Below are positions 1 to 6,735 of a stretch of 15,339 nucleotides of DNA, one piece after another. The position numbers and the translations under genes are program-made. The stretch spans positions 1 through 15,339 of the forward strand of contig JAZRUY010000181.1 in NCBI GenBank assembly GCA_045598845.1, given 5' to 3'. Numbering within the stretch: the first letter of the stretch is position 1; every line of letters begins with the position of its first letter. The notes under the pieces are model-generated. The model saw only the letters and a program-made list of their open reading frames with translations, had not been told where the DNA came from and made no database searches. The DNA is from JAZRUY01 sp045598845. GTDB lineage: Bacteria > Verrucomicrobiota > Lentisphaeria > Victivallales > Victivallaceae.

Positions 1-209
1 ACGGCGGCGGAGCCTTTTCCTTTTTCCAGCAGCCGCATCAGCGGCAGCAGCTTCAGAAATTCCGCCGCCAGCGGATACATCAGCACCGAGGTGTAGAAAT
101 TGCCGTCCATACCGGTGAGACGCATCAGCACTGTGACGGCGGCTGCCAGCAGCCCGCCGCAGATTCCTGCGCCGACGGAAATCAGATACGGATGTTTTCG
201 GTAATTCAT
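1..209 (-). CDS. Membrane protein, N-terminal part only (possibly PrsW-like)
   Basis: The gene runs off the left edge, so only about 69 N-terminal residues are visible. It starts MNYRKHPYLISV. A hydrophobic Gly/Ala-rich segment (about residues 8-32) looks like a membrane helix, followed by a short loop with NFYTS and a second hydrophobic stretch containing AAEFLKLLPLM (about 45-60), then a basic end. An E-x-x-K pattern in a hydrophobic helix recalls the PrsW intramembrane protease family, but the usual EExxK doublet is not complete and the rest is missing, so this is only a suggestion. The ATG at 209 is preferred because CCGGAA lies upstream at reasonable spacing; an in-frame ATG at 224 adds five residues but lacks an SD. 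The gene diverges from rarA. Confidence 0.55.
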   Translation of the reverse strand, partial: MNYRKHPYLISVGAGICGGLLAAAVTVLMRLTGMDGNFYTSVLMYPLAAEFLKLLPLMRLLEKGKGSAA

Positions 210-258
210 AAAATATTCCGGCATTTTTTAAACCGTAAAGGCGGCAATCGCCGGACAT

Positions 259-288
259 AAAATACCGTTGACGGAGGGCAAATTTCAA
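259..288 (-). promoter_or_regulatory. Candidate sigma-70 promoter for the left-edge membrane gene
   Basis: On the minus strand TTGAAA (288-283) and TATTTT (264-259) are separated by 18 nt. The expected start of transcription is about 40 nt upstream of the ATG at 209. The call rests on sequence match only. Confidence 0.35.
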
Positions 289-302
289 ATCGGCTCCGCG
301 GG

Positions 303-331
303 TTGCCTTTTGCCGCCGCCGCGTGTATTTT
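303..331 (+). promoter_or_regulatory. Candidate sigma-70 promoter for rarA
   Basis: TTGCCT (303-308) and TATTTT (326-331) are 17 nt apart. Transcription would begin near 338, downstream of the possible GTG at 323. This supports the ATG at 374 as the real rarA start. Each box matches consensus at four of six positions, so the call is tentative. Confidence 0.35.
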
Positions 332-373
332 AGCATCCGAGAGCAAAACAAACGGATCGCCGCGGCGGATTTT

Positions 374-1693
374 ATGGAAAACAGCGGACTTTTTGAAAAC
401 AGCGCTTCCCGGCCGCTGGCCGACCGGATGCGGCCGGAAACCCTGAATGAAGTGGTCGGTCAGGAACACCTGATCGGCGAGGGCGCTCCGTTGCGCAAAA
501 TGATCGATTCCGGCCGAATATCGAGTTTCATCCTCTGGGGGCCGCCAGGGTGCGGCAAAACCACCATAGCCAGAATCATGGCGAACAGCACCAGAATGCA
601 TTTTACCGCGCTCTCGGCGGTGTTTTCCGGTATCGCGGATCTGCGCAAGGCGTTCGATGAAGCGAAGAAACGGCGGGAATTCGGCGAGGGGACGCTGCTG
701 TTCATCGATGAAATCCACCGTTTCAACCGGGCGCAGCAGGACGGCTTTCTTCCCTATGTGGAAAACGGCACCGTGACTCTGGTCGGCGCCACTACCGAAA
801 ATCCGTCGTTCGAACTCAACAGCGCGCTGTTGGGCCGCTGCAAGGTGTTCGTGCTGCGTCCGTTGCAGCCGGAACACATGCGCGGCCTGATCGCCGGTGC
901 GGAGCGGCTGACCGGGCGTCCGCTGCCGGCGGACGAGGACGGGCGCGCCGCCCTGACCGGTATGGCGGACGGCGACGGAAGGTATTTCATCAATCTGATG
1001 GAAACTTTGTTCGATCTGACCAGACCGGGCGAAACGCTTACGGCTGAGGATGTGAGCCGCATTGTGCAGCAGCGGGCGCCGATGTACGACAAGGACCGGG
1101 AAGGGCATTACAATCTGATCAGCGCGCTGCACAAGAGTCTGCGCGGCTCGGATACCGATGCGGCGCTCTACTGGGCGGCGAGGATGATCGACGGCGGCGA
1201 GGACCCGCTGTATCTGCTGCGCCGGCTCACCCGGTTCGCGACGGAGGATGTGGGGCTGGCCGATCCGCAGGCGCTGCCGCTGGCGATTTCCGCCTGGGAC
1301 ACCTATGAGCGGCTCGGATCGCCGGAGGGTGAACTGGCCATTGCTGAACTTATCATCTATCTGGGGTGCGCGCCGAAATCCAACAGCGCTTACACCGCCT
1401 GGAGCGCGGCGCGGAAGGCGTCGAAGCAGTACAGTTCGCTTACTCCTCCGGCTCATATTCTGAATGCTCCGACCGGTCTGATGCGCGAGCTGGGGTACGG
1501 AAAGGGATATGTGTACGACCACGACACCGCGGAGGGATTCTCCGGCCAGGATTATTTCCCCGAAGCCATGGGCAGACGTAAGTTCTACAATCCTCCCGAA
1601 CGCGGATTCGAACGCGAAATCCGCCGCCGGCTGGAGTACTGGGACAGGCTCCGGAGCGCCAAACACGGCAAACCGGGCTCCGGCGGCGCTTGA
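374..1693 (+). CDS. rarA: Replication-associated recombination protein A (RarA/MgsA), AAA+ ATPase
   Basis: RarA is a clamp-loader-like AAA+ ATPase that acts at stalled replication forks; family members form tetramers and interact with SSB. The 439-residue protein (E. coli RarA is 447) opens with a short leader, then RMRPETLNEVVGQEHL. Walker A GPPGCGKT is at residues 56-63, Walker B LLFIDEIH at 108-115, and the sensor-1 segment GATTENPSF at about 138-146. The arginine-finger region reads LLGRCKVF. The C-terminal part, with HKSLRGSDTDAALYW and YVYDHDTAEGF, is characteristic of RarA and separates it from RuvB and DnaX. An upstream GTG at 323 is in frame but adds 17 residues unlike the family and lies before the likely transcription start. 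The ATG at 374 is preceded by GCGGA, a weak SD. The stop codon is TGA. Confidence 0.95.
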   Translation: MENSGLFENSASRPLADRMRPETLNEVVGQEHLIGEGAPLRKMIDSGRISSFILWGPPGCGKTTIARIMANSTRMHFTALSAVFSGIADLRKAFDEAKKRREFGEGTLLFIDEIHRFNRAQQDGFLPYVENGTVTLVGATTENPSFELNSALLGRCKVFVLRPLQPEHMRGLIAGAERLTGRPLPADEDGRAALTGMADGDGRYFINLMETLFDLTRPGETLTAEDVSRIVQQRAPMYDKDREGHYNLISALHKSLRGSDTDAALYWAARMIDGGEDPLYLLRRLTRFATEDVGLADPQALPLAISAWDTYERLGSPEGELAIAELIIYLGCAPKSNSAYTAWSAARKASKQYSSLTPPAHILNAPTGLMRELGYGKGYVYDHDTAEGFSGQDYFPEAMGRRKFYNPPERGFEREIRRRLEYWDRLRSAKHGKPGSGGA

Positions 1694-1716
1694 CAAATAA
1701 GGTCAGGCAATATAAC
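1690..1716 (+). promoter_or_regulatory. Candidate fucI promoter overlapping the rarA stop codon
   Basis: A perfect TTGACA (1690-1695) includes the rarA TGA, and TATAAC lies at 1711-1716. The spacer is only 15 nt, shorter than the usual 16-18, so strength is uncertain. The expected start point lies about 70 nt before the fucI ATG. No terminator hairpin is visible after rarA, so read-through from rarA is also possible. Confidence 0.35.
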
Positions 1717-1794
1717 TTACTGAATAATTGGTTTTTATTCCGTTTTTTACAACCTGCGCCGGCGGAAAACTGCGCTAACAACAAGAGGCGAAAA

Positions 1795-3552
1795 ATGATT
1801 GAAACATTGCCGAAAATCGGAATCCGTCCGGTAATCGACGGACGGCGCAAGGGCATCCGCGAATCTCTCGAAGATCAGACTATGGCCATGGCTGAAGCGG
1901 CCGCGAAGCTGATCAGCTCCAAATTGCGCTATCCCAACGGCAAAAAGGTGCAGTGCGTGATTGCCGACACCACCATCGGCGGAGTCAACGAGGCCGCTGC
2001 CTGCGAGAAGAAATTCGCCGCCGCCGGCGTGACCGCGACTTTGACCGTGACTCCGTGCTGGTGCTACGGTTCGGAAACGATGGACATGAATCCGCTCACC
2101 CAGAAAGCGGTATGGTGATTCAACGGTACCGAGCGCCCCGGCGCGGTGTATCTGGCCGCGGTGCTGGCGGCGCATTCCCAGAAGGGGCTGCCGGCTTTCG
2201 GTATCTACGGCAGGGATGTGCAGGATGCCGACTGTCAGGAAATTCCGGATGATGTGGCTAAAAAAATCATCGCCTTCGCCCGTTCCGCCGTGGCGGCCGG
2301 ACTGATGCGCGGCAAGAGTTACCTTTCCATCGGCAGCGTGGCCATGGGTATCGCCGGTTCGATGGTGAACCCCGATTTCTTCGAAAAATACCTCAATATG
2401 CGTTGCGAATCGGTGGATATGTGCGAAATTATCCGCCGCGTGAACGAGGGTATCTACGACAAAGAGGAATATGAGCGCGCTTATGCCTGGGTCCGCAAGA
2501 ACTGCAGGCAGGGCGAGGATGTCTATAACAAAGAAAAAGGCAAATCCGCCGCCGAACATGAAAAATGCTGGCAGTATGTGGTCAAGATGGCCATGATCGC
2601 CCGCGACCTGATGATCGGCAACGGCAAACTCGCCGAAATGGGATTCCGCGAAGAAGCGGAAGGGCACAATGCCATCGCCGGCGGATTCCAGGGGCAGCGC
2701 CAGTGGACCGACCACATGCCTAACGGCGATTTCATGGAAACCATTCTCAACAGTTCGTTCGACTGGAACGGTATCCGCGAGGCTATGGTGCTGGCCACCG
2801 AGAACGACTGCTGCAACGGTGTGGCGATGCTATTCGCGCACCTGCTCACCGGAACCGCGTCCGGATTCTCCGATGTGCGCACTTTCTGGAGCAAGGATGC
2901 GGTCAAGCGGGTTACCGGCTACGATCTGCCGGTGCCCGGGCTGATCCACCTGATCAATTCCGGAGCCACTACGCTCGATGCCACCGGTCGCCAGACCAGC
3001 AACGGCAAGCCGGTGATGAAACAGTTCTGGAAGATCACCGAGGAGGAGGCGCAGGCCTGTCTGGATGCCACCACCTGGGTGCCGGCCAACCTCGGATATT
3101 TCCGCGGCAACGGTTACAGCAGCCATTTTGTGACCAGGGGCGGCATGCCGGTGACGATGATCCGGCTCAATATGGTGAGCGGTCTCGGTCCGGTGCTGCA
3201 GATTGCCGAAGGCGAAACCTGCGAATTGCCGGAAAAAGTGCATAAAATACTCGACGACCGCACCGATCCGGGCTGGCCGACCACCTGGTTCGTGCCCCGG
3301 CTCACCGGGAAGGGAGCGTTCAAGGATGTTTACAGCGTGATGGCCAACTGGGGTGCCAACCACGGCGCTTTCTGCTACGGTCATATCGGGGCTGATCTGA
3401 TCACTCTTGCCTCCATGCTGCGGATACCTGTCTGCATGCACAATGTGCCGGAGGACAAGATATTCCGGCCGAGCACCTGGAATGCGTTCGGCATGGACAA
3501 GGAAGGAGCGGATTACCGCGCCTGTCAGGCTCTCGGCCCGCTGTACCGCTGA
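1795..3552 (+). pseudogene. fucI: L-fucose isomerase, full length but interrupted by an in-frame TGA at codon 108
   Basis: FucI converts L-fucose to L-fuculose (and D-arabinose to D-ribulose), using a metal ion, as the first step of fucose catabolism. Reading through the TGA at 2116-2118 gives 585 residues, close to E. coli FucI (591). The start ATG is preceded by AGAGG (1784-1788). The first part has LPKIGIRPVIDGRR and TPCWCYGSET; after the TGA the frame continues FNGTERPGAVYLAA with no frameshift. Metal-binding residues expected from E. coli (E337, D361, H528) are conserved: E336 in VLATEND, D360 in FSDVRTFW and the His of NWGANHG. The TGA sits at the Gly of E. coli AIWGFNGTERPG, so one G-to-T change from GGA explains it. 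No SD-backed restart follows; GTG 2146 is an internal Val codon. Without suppression the product is a 107-residue fragment. It may be a true mutation, a strain variant or a sequence error. No fucK or fucA is adjacent. Confidence 0.9.
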
Positions 3553-3573
3553 TTGCGGACGCACGGGAAATCA

Positions 3574-3604
3574 ACGGACCGCCGTACGGCGGTCCGTTTT
3601 ATTT
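3574..3604 (+). terminator. Intrinsic terminator of fucI
   Basis: A perfect 24-nt palindrome (3574-3597; arms ACGGACCGCC and GGCGGTCCGT around GTAC) is followed by TTTATTTT. It begins 22 nt after the fucI stop. The minus-strand flank is only moderately T-rich (TTGATTT), so it may also stop transcripts of the convergent gene, but less surely. Confidence 0.85.
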
Positions 3605-3641
3605 TACGATACTGAAAAGTAATGTGATGAGGACAGGAAAA

Positions 3642-4622
3642 TCATGAACGCGGCGGAGTTTTTACAGTAAGCCGGTCGAGTCCCCCTCCTAGCGGAGCGC
3701 ATAGCGCGGAAACGATTTCCTTTTCCAAAGCGCAGTCGCGGCTCCATTCCGCTCCGCAGTATTCCGCCATGAACCGCGGCAGATCGCATATCGTGAGCTG
3801 GAACGGCAATGGCACCCCGTGCGCCATCATTACATTGACTACCGCATCGCGCGCCGCGGCGATACCGGCGCCCAGCCGGGTCAGCATCGGTGTCAGGATG
3901 AATTCCGTGAGCGGAGATGAAACTCCTGCGCGGTCGGCGGTTTTGCACAGAAACAATTCCAGCCGCAGCCGCGGGAAGATATCCGAAATATTGCCTACTG
4001 CCAGTTCGCCACGTTCAACCATCGCCGCGGCTTCCGCGGGGAGCAGCGGCAGCAGCCGCTCTTTCCTGATTCCCGGTTGCGCCGGTTTGGTGCCGGAGGC
4101 GGCGGCATTGGCCGCTCCGGGAGCGCGCAGACGCAGATAGTGGCGGGCCAGTTCCAGCACCAGAGCCGAATCCGCCTGCCGGATATGCAGTTTGCGCAGA
4201 GCATCGGTGACATCTCCGGTTATTCCGGCTAGAAAGTTGGGGGCGCAGGAGAGATTATCCGCGAGAAAAGACCGGATTCCGCCGGTGCGTCCCGGTTGCA
4301 AAAATGCGGAATTCCGTCCGCCGCCTGTGCGGTAATAAACCGCCGCCGCTCCGAATCCCAGTTCATCAAGAGTGTGCGCCACGGTTTCTTCCAGATCCGA
4401 GGCGGTGAATACCGCTTCTTCCGAATCAGTGGCTTCCTCCGCGCGCCGGAGCAGAGCGCACTCCGCCGCCGCCGCTATATCTTCAGCGGCATACGCGCCG
4501 GCCCGCATTCCGGCGGCGGAGAAACAGCCGTCGAGCCGGACTTGCAATTCCTCCGGGTCGAAAGGATGACGTTCGCCGGAGTTGTCGAGTATGTAAATTT
4601 CTTTCCAGACAGAACTTTTCAT
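3642..4622 (-). CDS. Unrecognised protein with N-terminal ATP-cone-like domain
   Basis: The 326-residue product is not one I can name. Residues about 8-98 resemble the ATP-cone fold used for nucleotide sensing in NrdR and ribonucleotide reductases: IYILDNSGERHPFDPEEL at the start, an Ala/Glu-rich helical middle, then TASDLEETVAHTLDELGF and AAAVYYR at the end. Unlike NrdR there is no N-terminal zinc ribbon. The remaining 220 residues (with SFLADNLSCAPNFLAG, a Pro/Ala-rich linker near 165-185, NISDIFPRLRLELFLCKT and FMAEYCGAEW) match no family I recognise and show no clear membrane segment. The ATG at 4622 has no SD; the next ATG (residue 39) would cut the domain, so the early start is needed. 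The gene is single and convergent with fucI. A nucleotide-responsive regulator or enzyme accessory is inference only. Confidence 0.7.
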   Translation of the reverse strand: MKSSVWKEIYILDNSGERHPFDPEELQVRLDGCFSAAGMRAGAYAAEDIAAAAECALLRRAEEATDSEEAVFTASDLEETVAHTLDELGFGAAAVYYRTGGGRNSAFLQPGRTGGIRSFLADNLSCAPNFLAGITGDVTDALRKLHIRQADSALVLELARHYLRLRAPGAANAAASGTKPAQPGIRKERLLPLLPAEAAAMVERGELAVGNISDIFPRLRLELFLCKTADRAGVSSPLTEFILTPMLTRLGAGIAAARDAVVNVMMAHGVPLPFQLTICDLPRFMAEYCGAEWSRDCALEKEIVSALCAPLGGGLDRLTVKTPPRS

Positions 4623-4632
4623 AATGTTGTAT

Positions 4633-4660
4633 AATTTAACTTGCGCACTGCGGTTTTCAA
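4633..4660 (-). promoter_or_regulatory. Candidate promoter giving a leaderless or near-leaderless transcript
   Basis: On the minus strand TTGAAA (4660-4655) and TAAATT (4638-4633) are 16 nt apart. The expected start point is within a few bases of the ATG at 4622. An overlapping TATACA (4633-4628) is an alternative -10 that would place the start almost on the ATG. The lack of an SD in front of this gene fits a leaderless mRNA. Confidence 0.35.
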
Positions 4661-4666
4661 GCGCAA
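4641..4666. repeat. Inverted repeat TTGCGC/GCGCAA over the -35 region of the ATP-cone gene
   Basis: Perfect 6-nt arms TTGCGC (4641-4646) and GCGCAA (4661-4666) are separated by 14 nt and enclose the proposed -35 box and most of the spacer. The position suits an operator, but arms this short can occur by chance. Confidence 0.3.
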
Positions 4667-4747
4667 AAAACTGTTTTACAGCGGCTCACAGGAAAATATA
4701 TTCAGGAAAACCGAATCTCCGGACGGCTGAAACAAGGTGCGGAAAAC

Positions 4748-4776
4748 TTGTTTTTTATTATTGCAAGGGATATATT
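4748..4776 (+). promoter_or_regulatory. Candidate promoter of the etfB-purE operon
   Basis: TTGTTT (4748-4753) and TATATT (4771-4776) are separated by 17 nt. The predicted start point, about 4783, leaves a leader of roughly 50 nt before etfB. The region is AT-rich compared with its surroundings. Confidence 0.45.
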
Positions 4777-4782
4777 AAGCAA

Positions 4783-4800
4783 AATTGTATTTTTGCAATT
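4783..4800 (+). repeat. Small inverted repeat at the predicted etfB transcription start
   Basis: AATTGTA (4783-4789) and TGCAATT (4794-4800) can pair around TTTT, with one G-T pair. Placed at the start of the leader, it could be an operator half-site pair or a 5' stabilising hairpin. It is too weak and T-poor afterwards to be a terminator. Confidence 0.3.
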
Positions 4801-4834
4801 GATATGCCACCCGAATATTGAAAGGAGCCGAACG

Positions 4835-5701
4835 TTGCAGAAGGTCCTGGTTTTTGTGAAACAGGTTCCCGATACCAAGAATATTTCCGGCGAGGCGATG
4901 ACTCCCGAGGGTACCGTGAACCGGGCGGCTCTGCCCGCCGTGTTTAATCCCGATGATCTCAACGCGCTGGAGCTGGCACTGCGGCTGAAAGACCGTTACG
5001 GGGTGAAAGTCGCGGTCGCCACAATGGGAATGCCGGCTGCGGCGGAGGTTCTGCGCGAATGTCTGTGCCGCGGTGCGGACGAGGCTTATCTGGTGACTGA
5101 CCGTGCATTGGCCGGCGCCGATACGCTGGCCACCAGTTACACCTTGAGCTGCTGCGCTAAAACTATCGGCGGAGCGGATCTGGTGCTGTGCGGTCGTCAG
5201 GCCATAGACGGCGACACCGCCCAGGTCGGACCGCAGATAGCCGAAAAACTCGGTATTCCGCAACTCTGCTACACCGAGGAAATTCTGGATTTTACCGCTG
5301 ATTCGGTAACAGTGCGCCGCGCTATCGATGGCGGTCATGAAGTGCTGAAATCGCCGTTGCCGGCTCTGATAACCGCGATTGATTACTGCGAACCGCGGCC
5401 GATGAATGCGAAACTGGTGATGAAGTACAAGCGCGCCCGTTGCGTCAGCGAACTTGCAAAAAGTGAAGACGCCGTTGCTGAAGCCGCGGCGCTGGAAAAG
5501 TCCGGACTGCTGATAAAGGAATTTTCCGCGGCGGCGCTCTCCGCTGATCCGCAGCGTATCGGATTCCCCGGTTCTCCGACCAAGGTGAAGAGTGTGGTTT
5601 CGGTGGTGCTTACCGCCGGCGAAGCCAGGGATGTGCCGGCTACCGAGGCCGGAATCGCGGAAATGATGCATGAACTTATCAGCGAACATACACTGGGGTG
5701 A
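4835..5701 (+). CDS. etfB: Electron transfer flavoprotein, beta subunit
   Basis: EtfB pairs with EtfA to carry electrons from acyl-CoA dehydrogenases towards the respiratory chain or other acceptors; it holds AMP or a second flavin depending on the ETF class. The 288-residue product starts QKVLVFVKQVPDTKNI after a TTG start codon. An SD of AAAGGAG at 4821-4827, 7 nt away, supports this; the longer open frame from 4748 would overlap the promoter. Family marks are VNRAALPAVFNPDDLNALE (about 28-46), GADTLATSYTL (about 94-104) and the nucleotide-binding loop GRQAIDGDTAQVGP (about 120-133). It is somewhat longer than many EtfB proteins (about 250-265). The stop lies 4 nt before etfA, so the two subunits are surely co-translated. 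I cannot tell bifurcating from ordinary ETF by eye. Confidence 0.95.
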   Translation: MQKVLVFVKQVPDTKNISGEAMTPEGTVNRAALPAVFNPDDLNALELALRLKDRYGVKVAVATMGMPAAAEVLRECLCRGADEAYLVTDRALAGADTLATSYTLSCCAKTIGGADLVLCGRQAIDGDTAQVGPQIAEKLGIPQLCYTEEILDFTADSVTVRRAIDGGHEVLKSPLPALITAIDYCEPRPMNAKLVMKYKRARCVSELAKSEDAVAEAAALEKSGLLIKEFSAAALSADPQRIGFPGSPTKVKSVVSVVLTAGEARDVPATEAGIAEMMHELISEHTLG

Positions 5702-5705
5702 AATA

Positions 5706-6722
5706 ATGGCGACTGGTAATGTATGGGTTTTTGCCGAACAGGAGGGCGGAAATCTTGCGCCCGTAAGTCTGCAGCTGGTCTGCAAAGCCCGCGAACTGGC
5801 CGACCGGCTGGGAGTTAAAGTCGGGGCGCTGCTGTTAGGAGACGGGTTGTCCGGACTGGAAAAGACACTTTATTCCTACGGGTGCGATACCGTGTATATG
5901 GCGGAGGATCCGCGGCTTGAGCCGTTTACCGCCATGCCTTACGCCAGAGTTATTACTGATATGATTCTGGAATACAAGCCCGGCATTTTGATGTTCGGAG
6001 CCACGAAGAAGGGGCGCGAACTGGCTCCCCGGGTGGCATCGGAAAAGCGCGGCGGACTCACCGCCGACTGCACCGATCTGCAAATCGGGGATTTCGAGGA
6101 CAAGCGCTCGGGGCAGTGCTACCGCGATAAACTGATGCAGATCCGCCCCGCTTTCGGAGGGAATATCATCGCCACCATCGTCAATACCTGGGATGATCCC
6201 CAGATGGTTACGGTGCGCGAAGGAGTGATGAAACTCGGCGATCCGGATACGGCGCGCGACGGCGAACTGGTGAAGGTGAAGCCGGCGCTGACCGCGGCCG
6301 AAACCGCGGTGAAAGTGATAGAACGCGTCCGTGCCGACAGACAGATAGATTTGCAGAGCGCCAGAGTGATCGTTGCCGGCGGTTACGGTGTCGGCAGCCG
6401 CGATAATTTCGAACTGCTGCACCGGCTGGCCCGGGAACTCGGCGGCGAAGTCGGTGCTTCCCGTCCCGCGGTGGATGCCGGGTGGGCGGAACCGGAGCGG
6501 CAGATCGGGCAGACCGGTGTGACGGTGCGTCCACGCCTCTATATCGCCTGCGGTATTTCCGGCTCGGTGCAGCATGTGGCCGGAATGTCAGGTTCCGGCA
6601 AGGTGATCGCGGTCAATACCGATCCGTGCGCTCCGATTTTCTCGGTGGCCGATTATGCCGTGGTCGGTGATTTGAAGCAGGTCATCCCCATGATGATAAA
6701 AGCGTTCCGGAACAAAGCCTAA
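5706..6722 (+). CDS. etfA: Electron transfer flavoprotein, alpha subunit
   Basis: EtfA binds the FAD that shuttles electrons in the EtfAB heterodimer. The 338-residue protein has the N-terminal ETF domain (from VWVFAEQEGGNLAPVSLQL, with FGATKKGRELAPRVASEK near 98-115) and the C-terminal FAD domain from about residue 220: IVAGGYGVGSRDNF, then VDAGWAEPERQIGQTG, YIACGISGSVQH and AVNTDPCAPIF. These are the standard FAD-contact segments and all are intact. The ATG at 5706 follows a GGGG-rich SD overlapping the end of etfB; the open frame continues upstream into etfB, but the first residues of that reading are not ETF-like. Its TAA overlaps the AAGGAG SD of the following dehydrogenase, which suggests coupled translation. 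Confidence 0.95.
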   Translation: MATGNVWVFAEQEGGNLAPVSLQLVCKARELADRLGVKVGALLLGDGLSGLEKTLYSYGCDTVYMAEDPRLEPFTAMPYARVITDMILEYKPGILMFGATKKGRELAPRVASEKRGGLTADCTDLQIGDFEDKRSGQCYRDKLMQIRPAFGGNIIATIVNTWDDPQMVTVREGVMKLGDPDTARDGELVKVKPALTAAETAVKVIERVRADRQIDLQSARVIVAGGYGVGSRDNFELLHRLARELGGEVGASRPAVDAGWAEPERQIGQTGVTVRPRLYIACGISGSVQHVAGMSGSGKVIAVNTDPCAPIFSVADYAVVGDLKQVIPMMIKAFRNKA

Positions 6723-6735
6723 GGAGAAACTGCAA

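Noticed and set aside
206..1696. Long open frame (496 codons) on the minus strand opposite rarA, and similar long antisense frames opposite fucI, etfB, etfA and the dehydrogenase
   Set aside because: They lie wholly opposite well-identified genes, are rich in Arg, His, Gln and Pro as expected from GC-biased codon shadowing, and show no family motif or SD.
2116..2118. UGA read as glycine by a changed genetic code (as in Absconditabacteria/Gracilibacteria)
   Set aside because: At least nine genes in this window end properly at TGA (rarA, fucI itself, the ATP-cone gene, etfB, the dehydrogenase, purE, the HTH gene, the phosphoesterase, dapA), so UGA is a normal stop here.
1690..2118. Start of fucI at TTG 1690
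   Set aside because: The extra 35 residues are not FucI-like, there is no SD, and the ATG at 1795 has AGAGG at good spacing and matches the family N-terminus.
2116..2150. UGA as selenocysteine with a downstream hairpin acting as SECIS
   Set aside because: The family residue is Gly, not Cys, FucI is not a known selenoprotein, and the hairpin lies in strongly conserved coding sequence. It remains only a remote option.
2146..3552. Separate downstream gene starting at GTG 2146
   Set aside because: The GTG is the conserved Val codon of the GAVYLAA segment, has no SD, and the shorter product would lack the N-terminal part of FucI.
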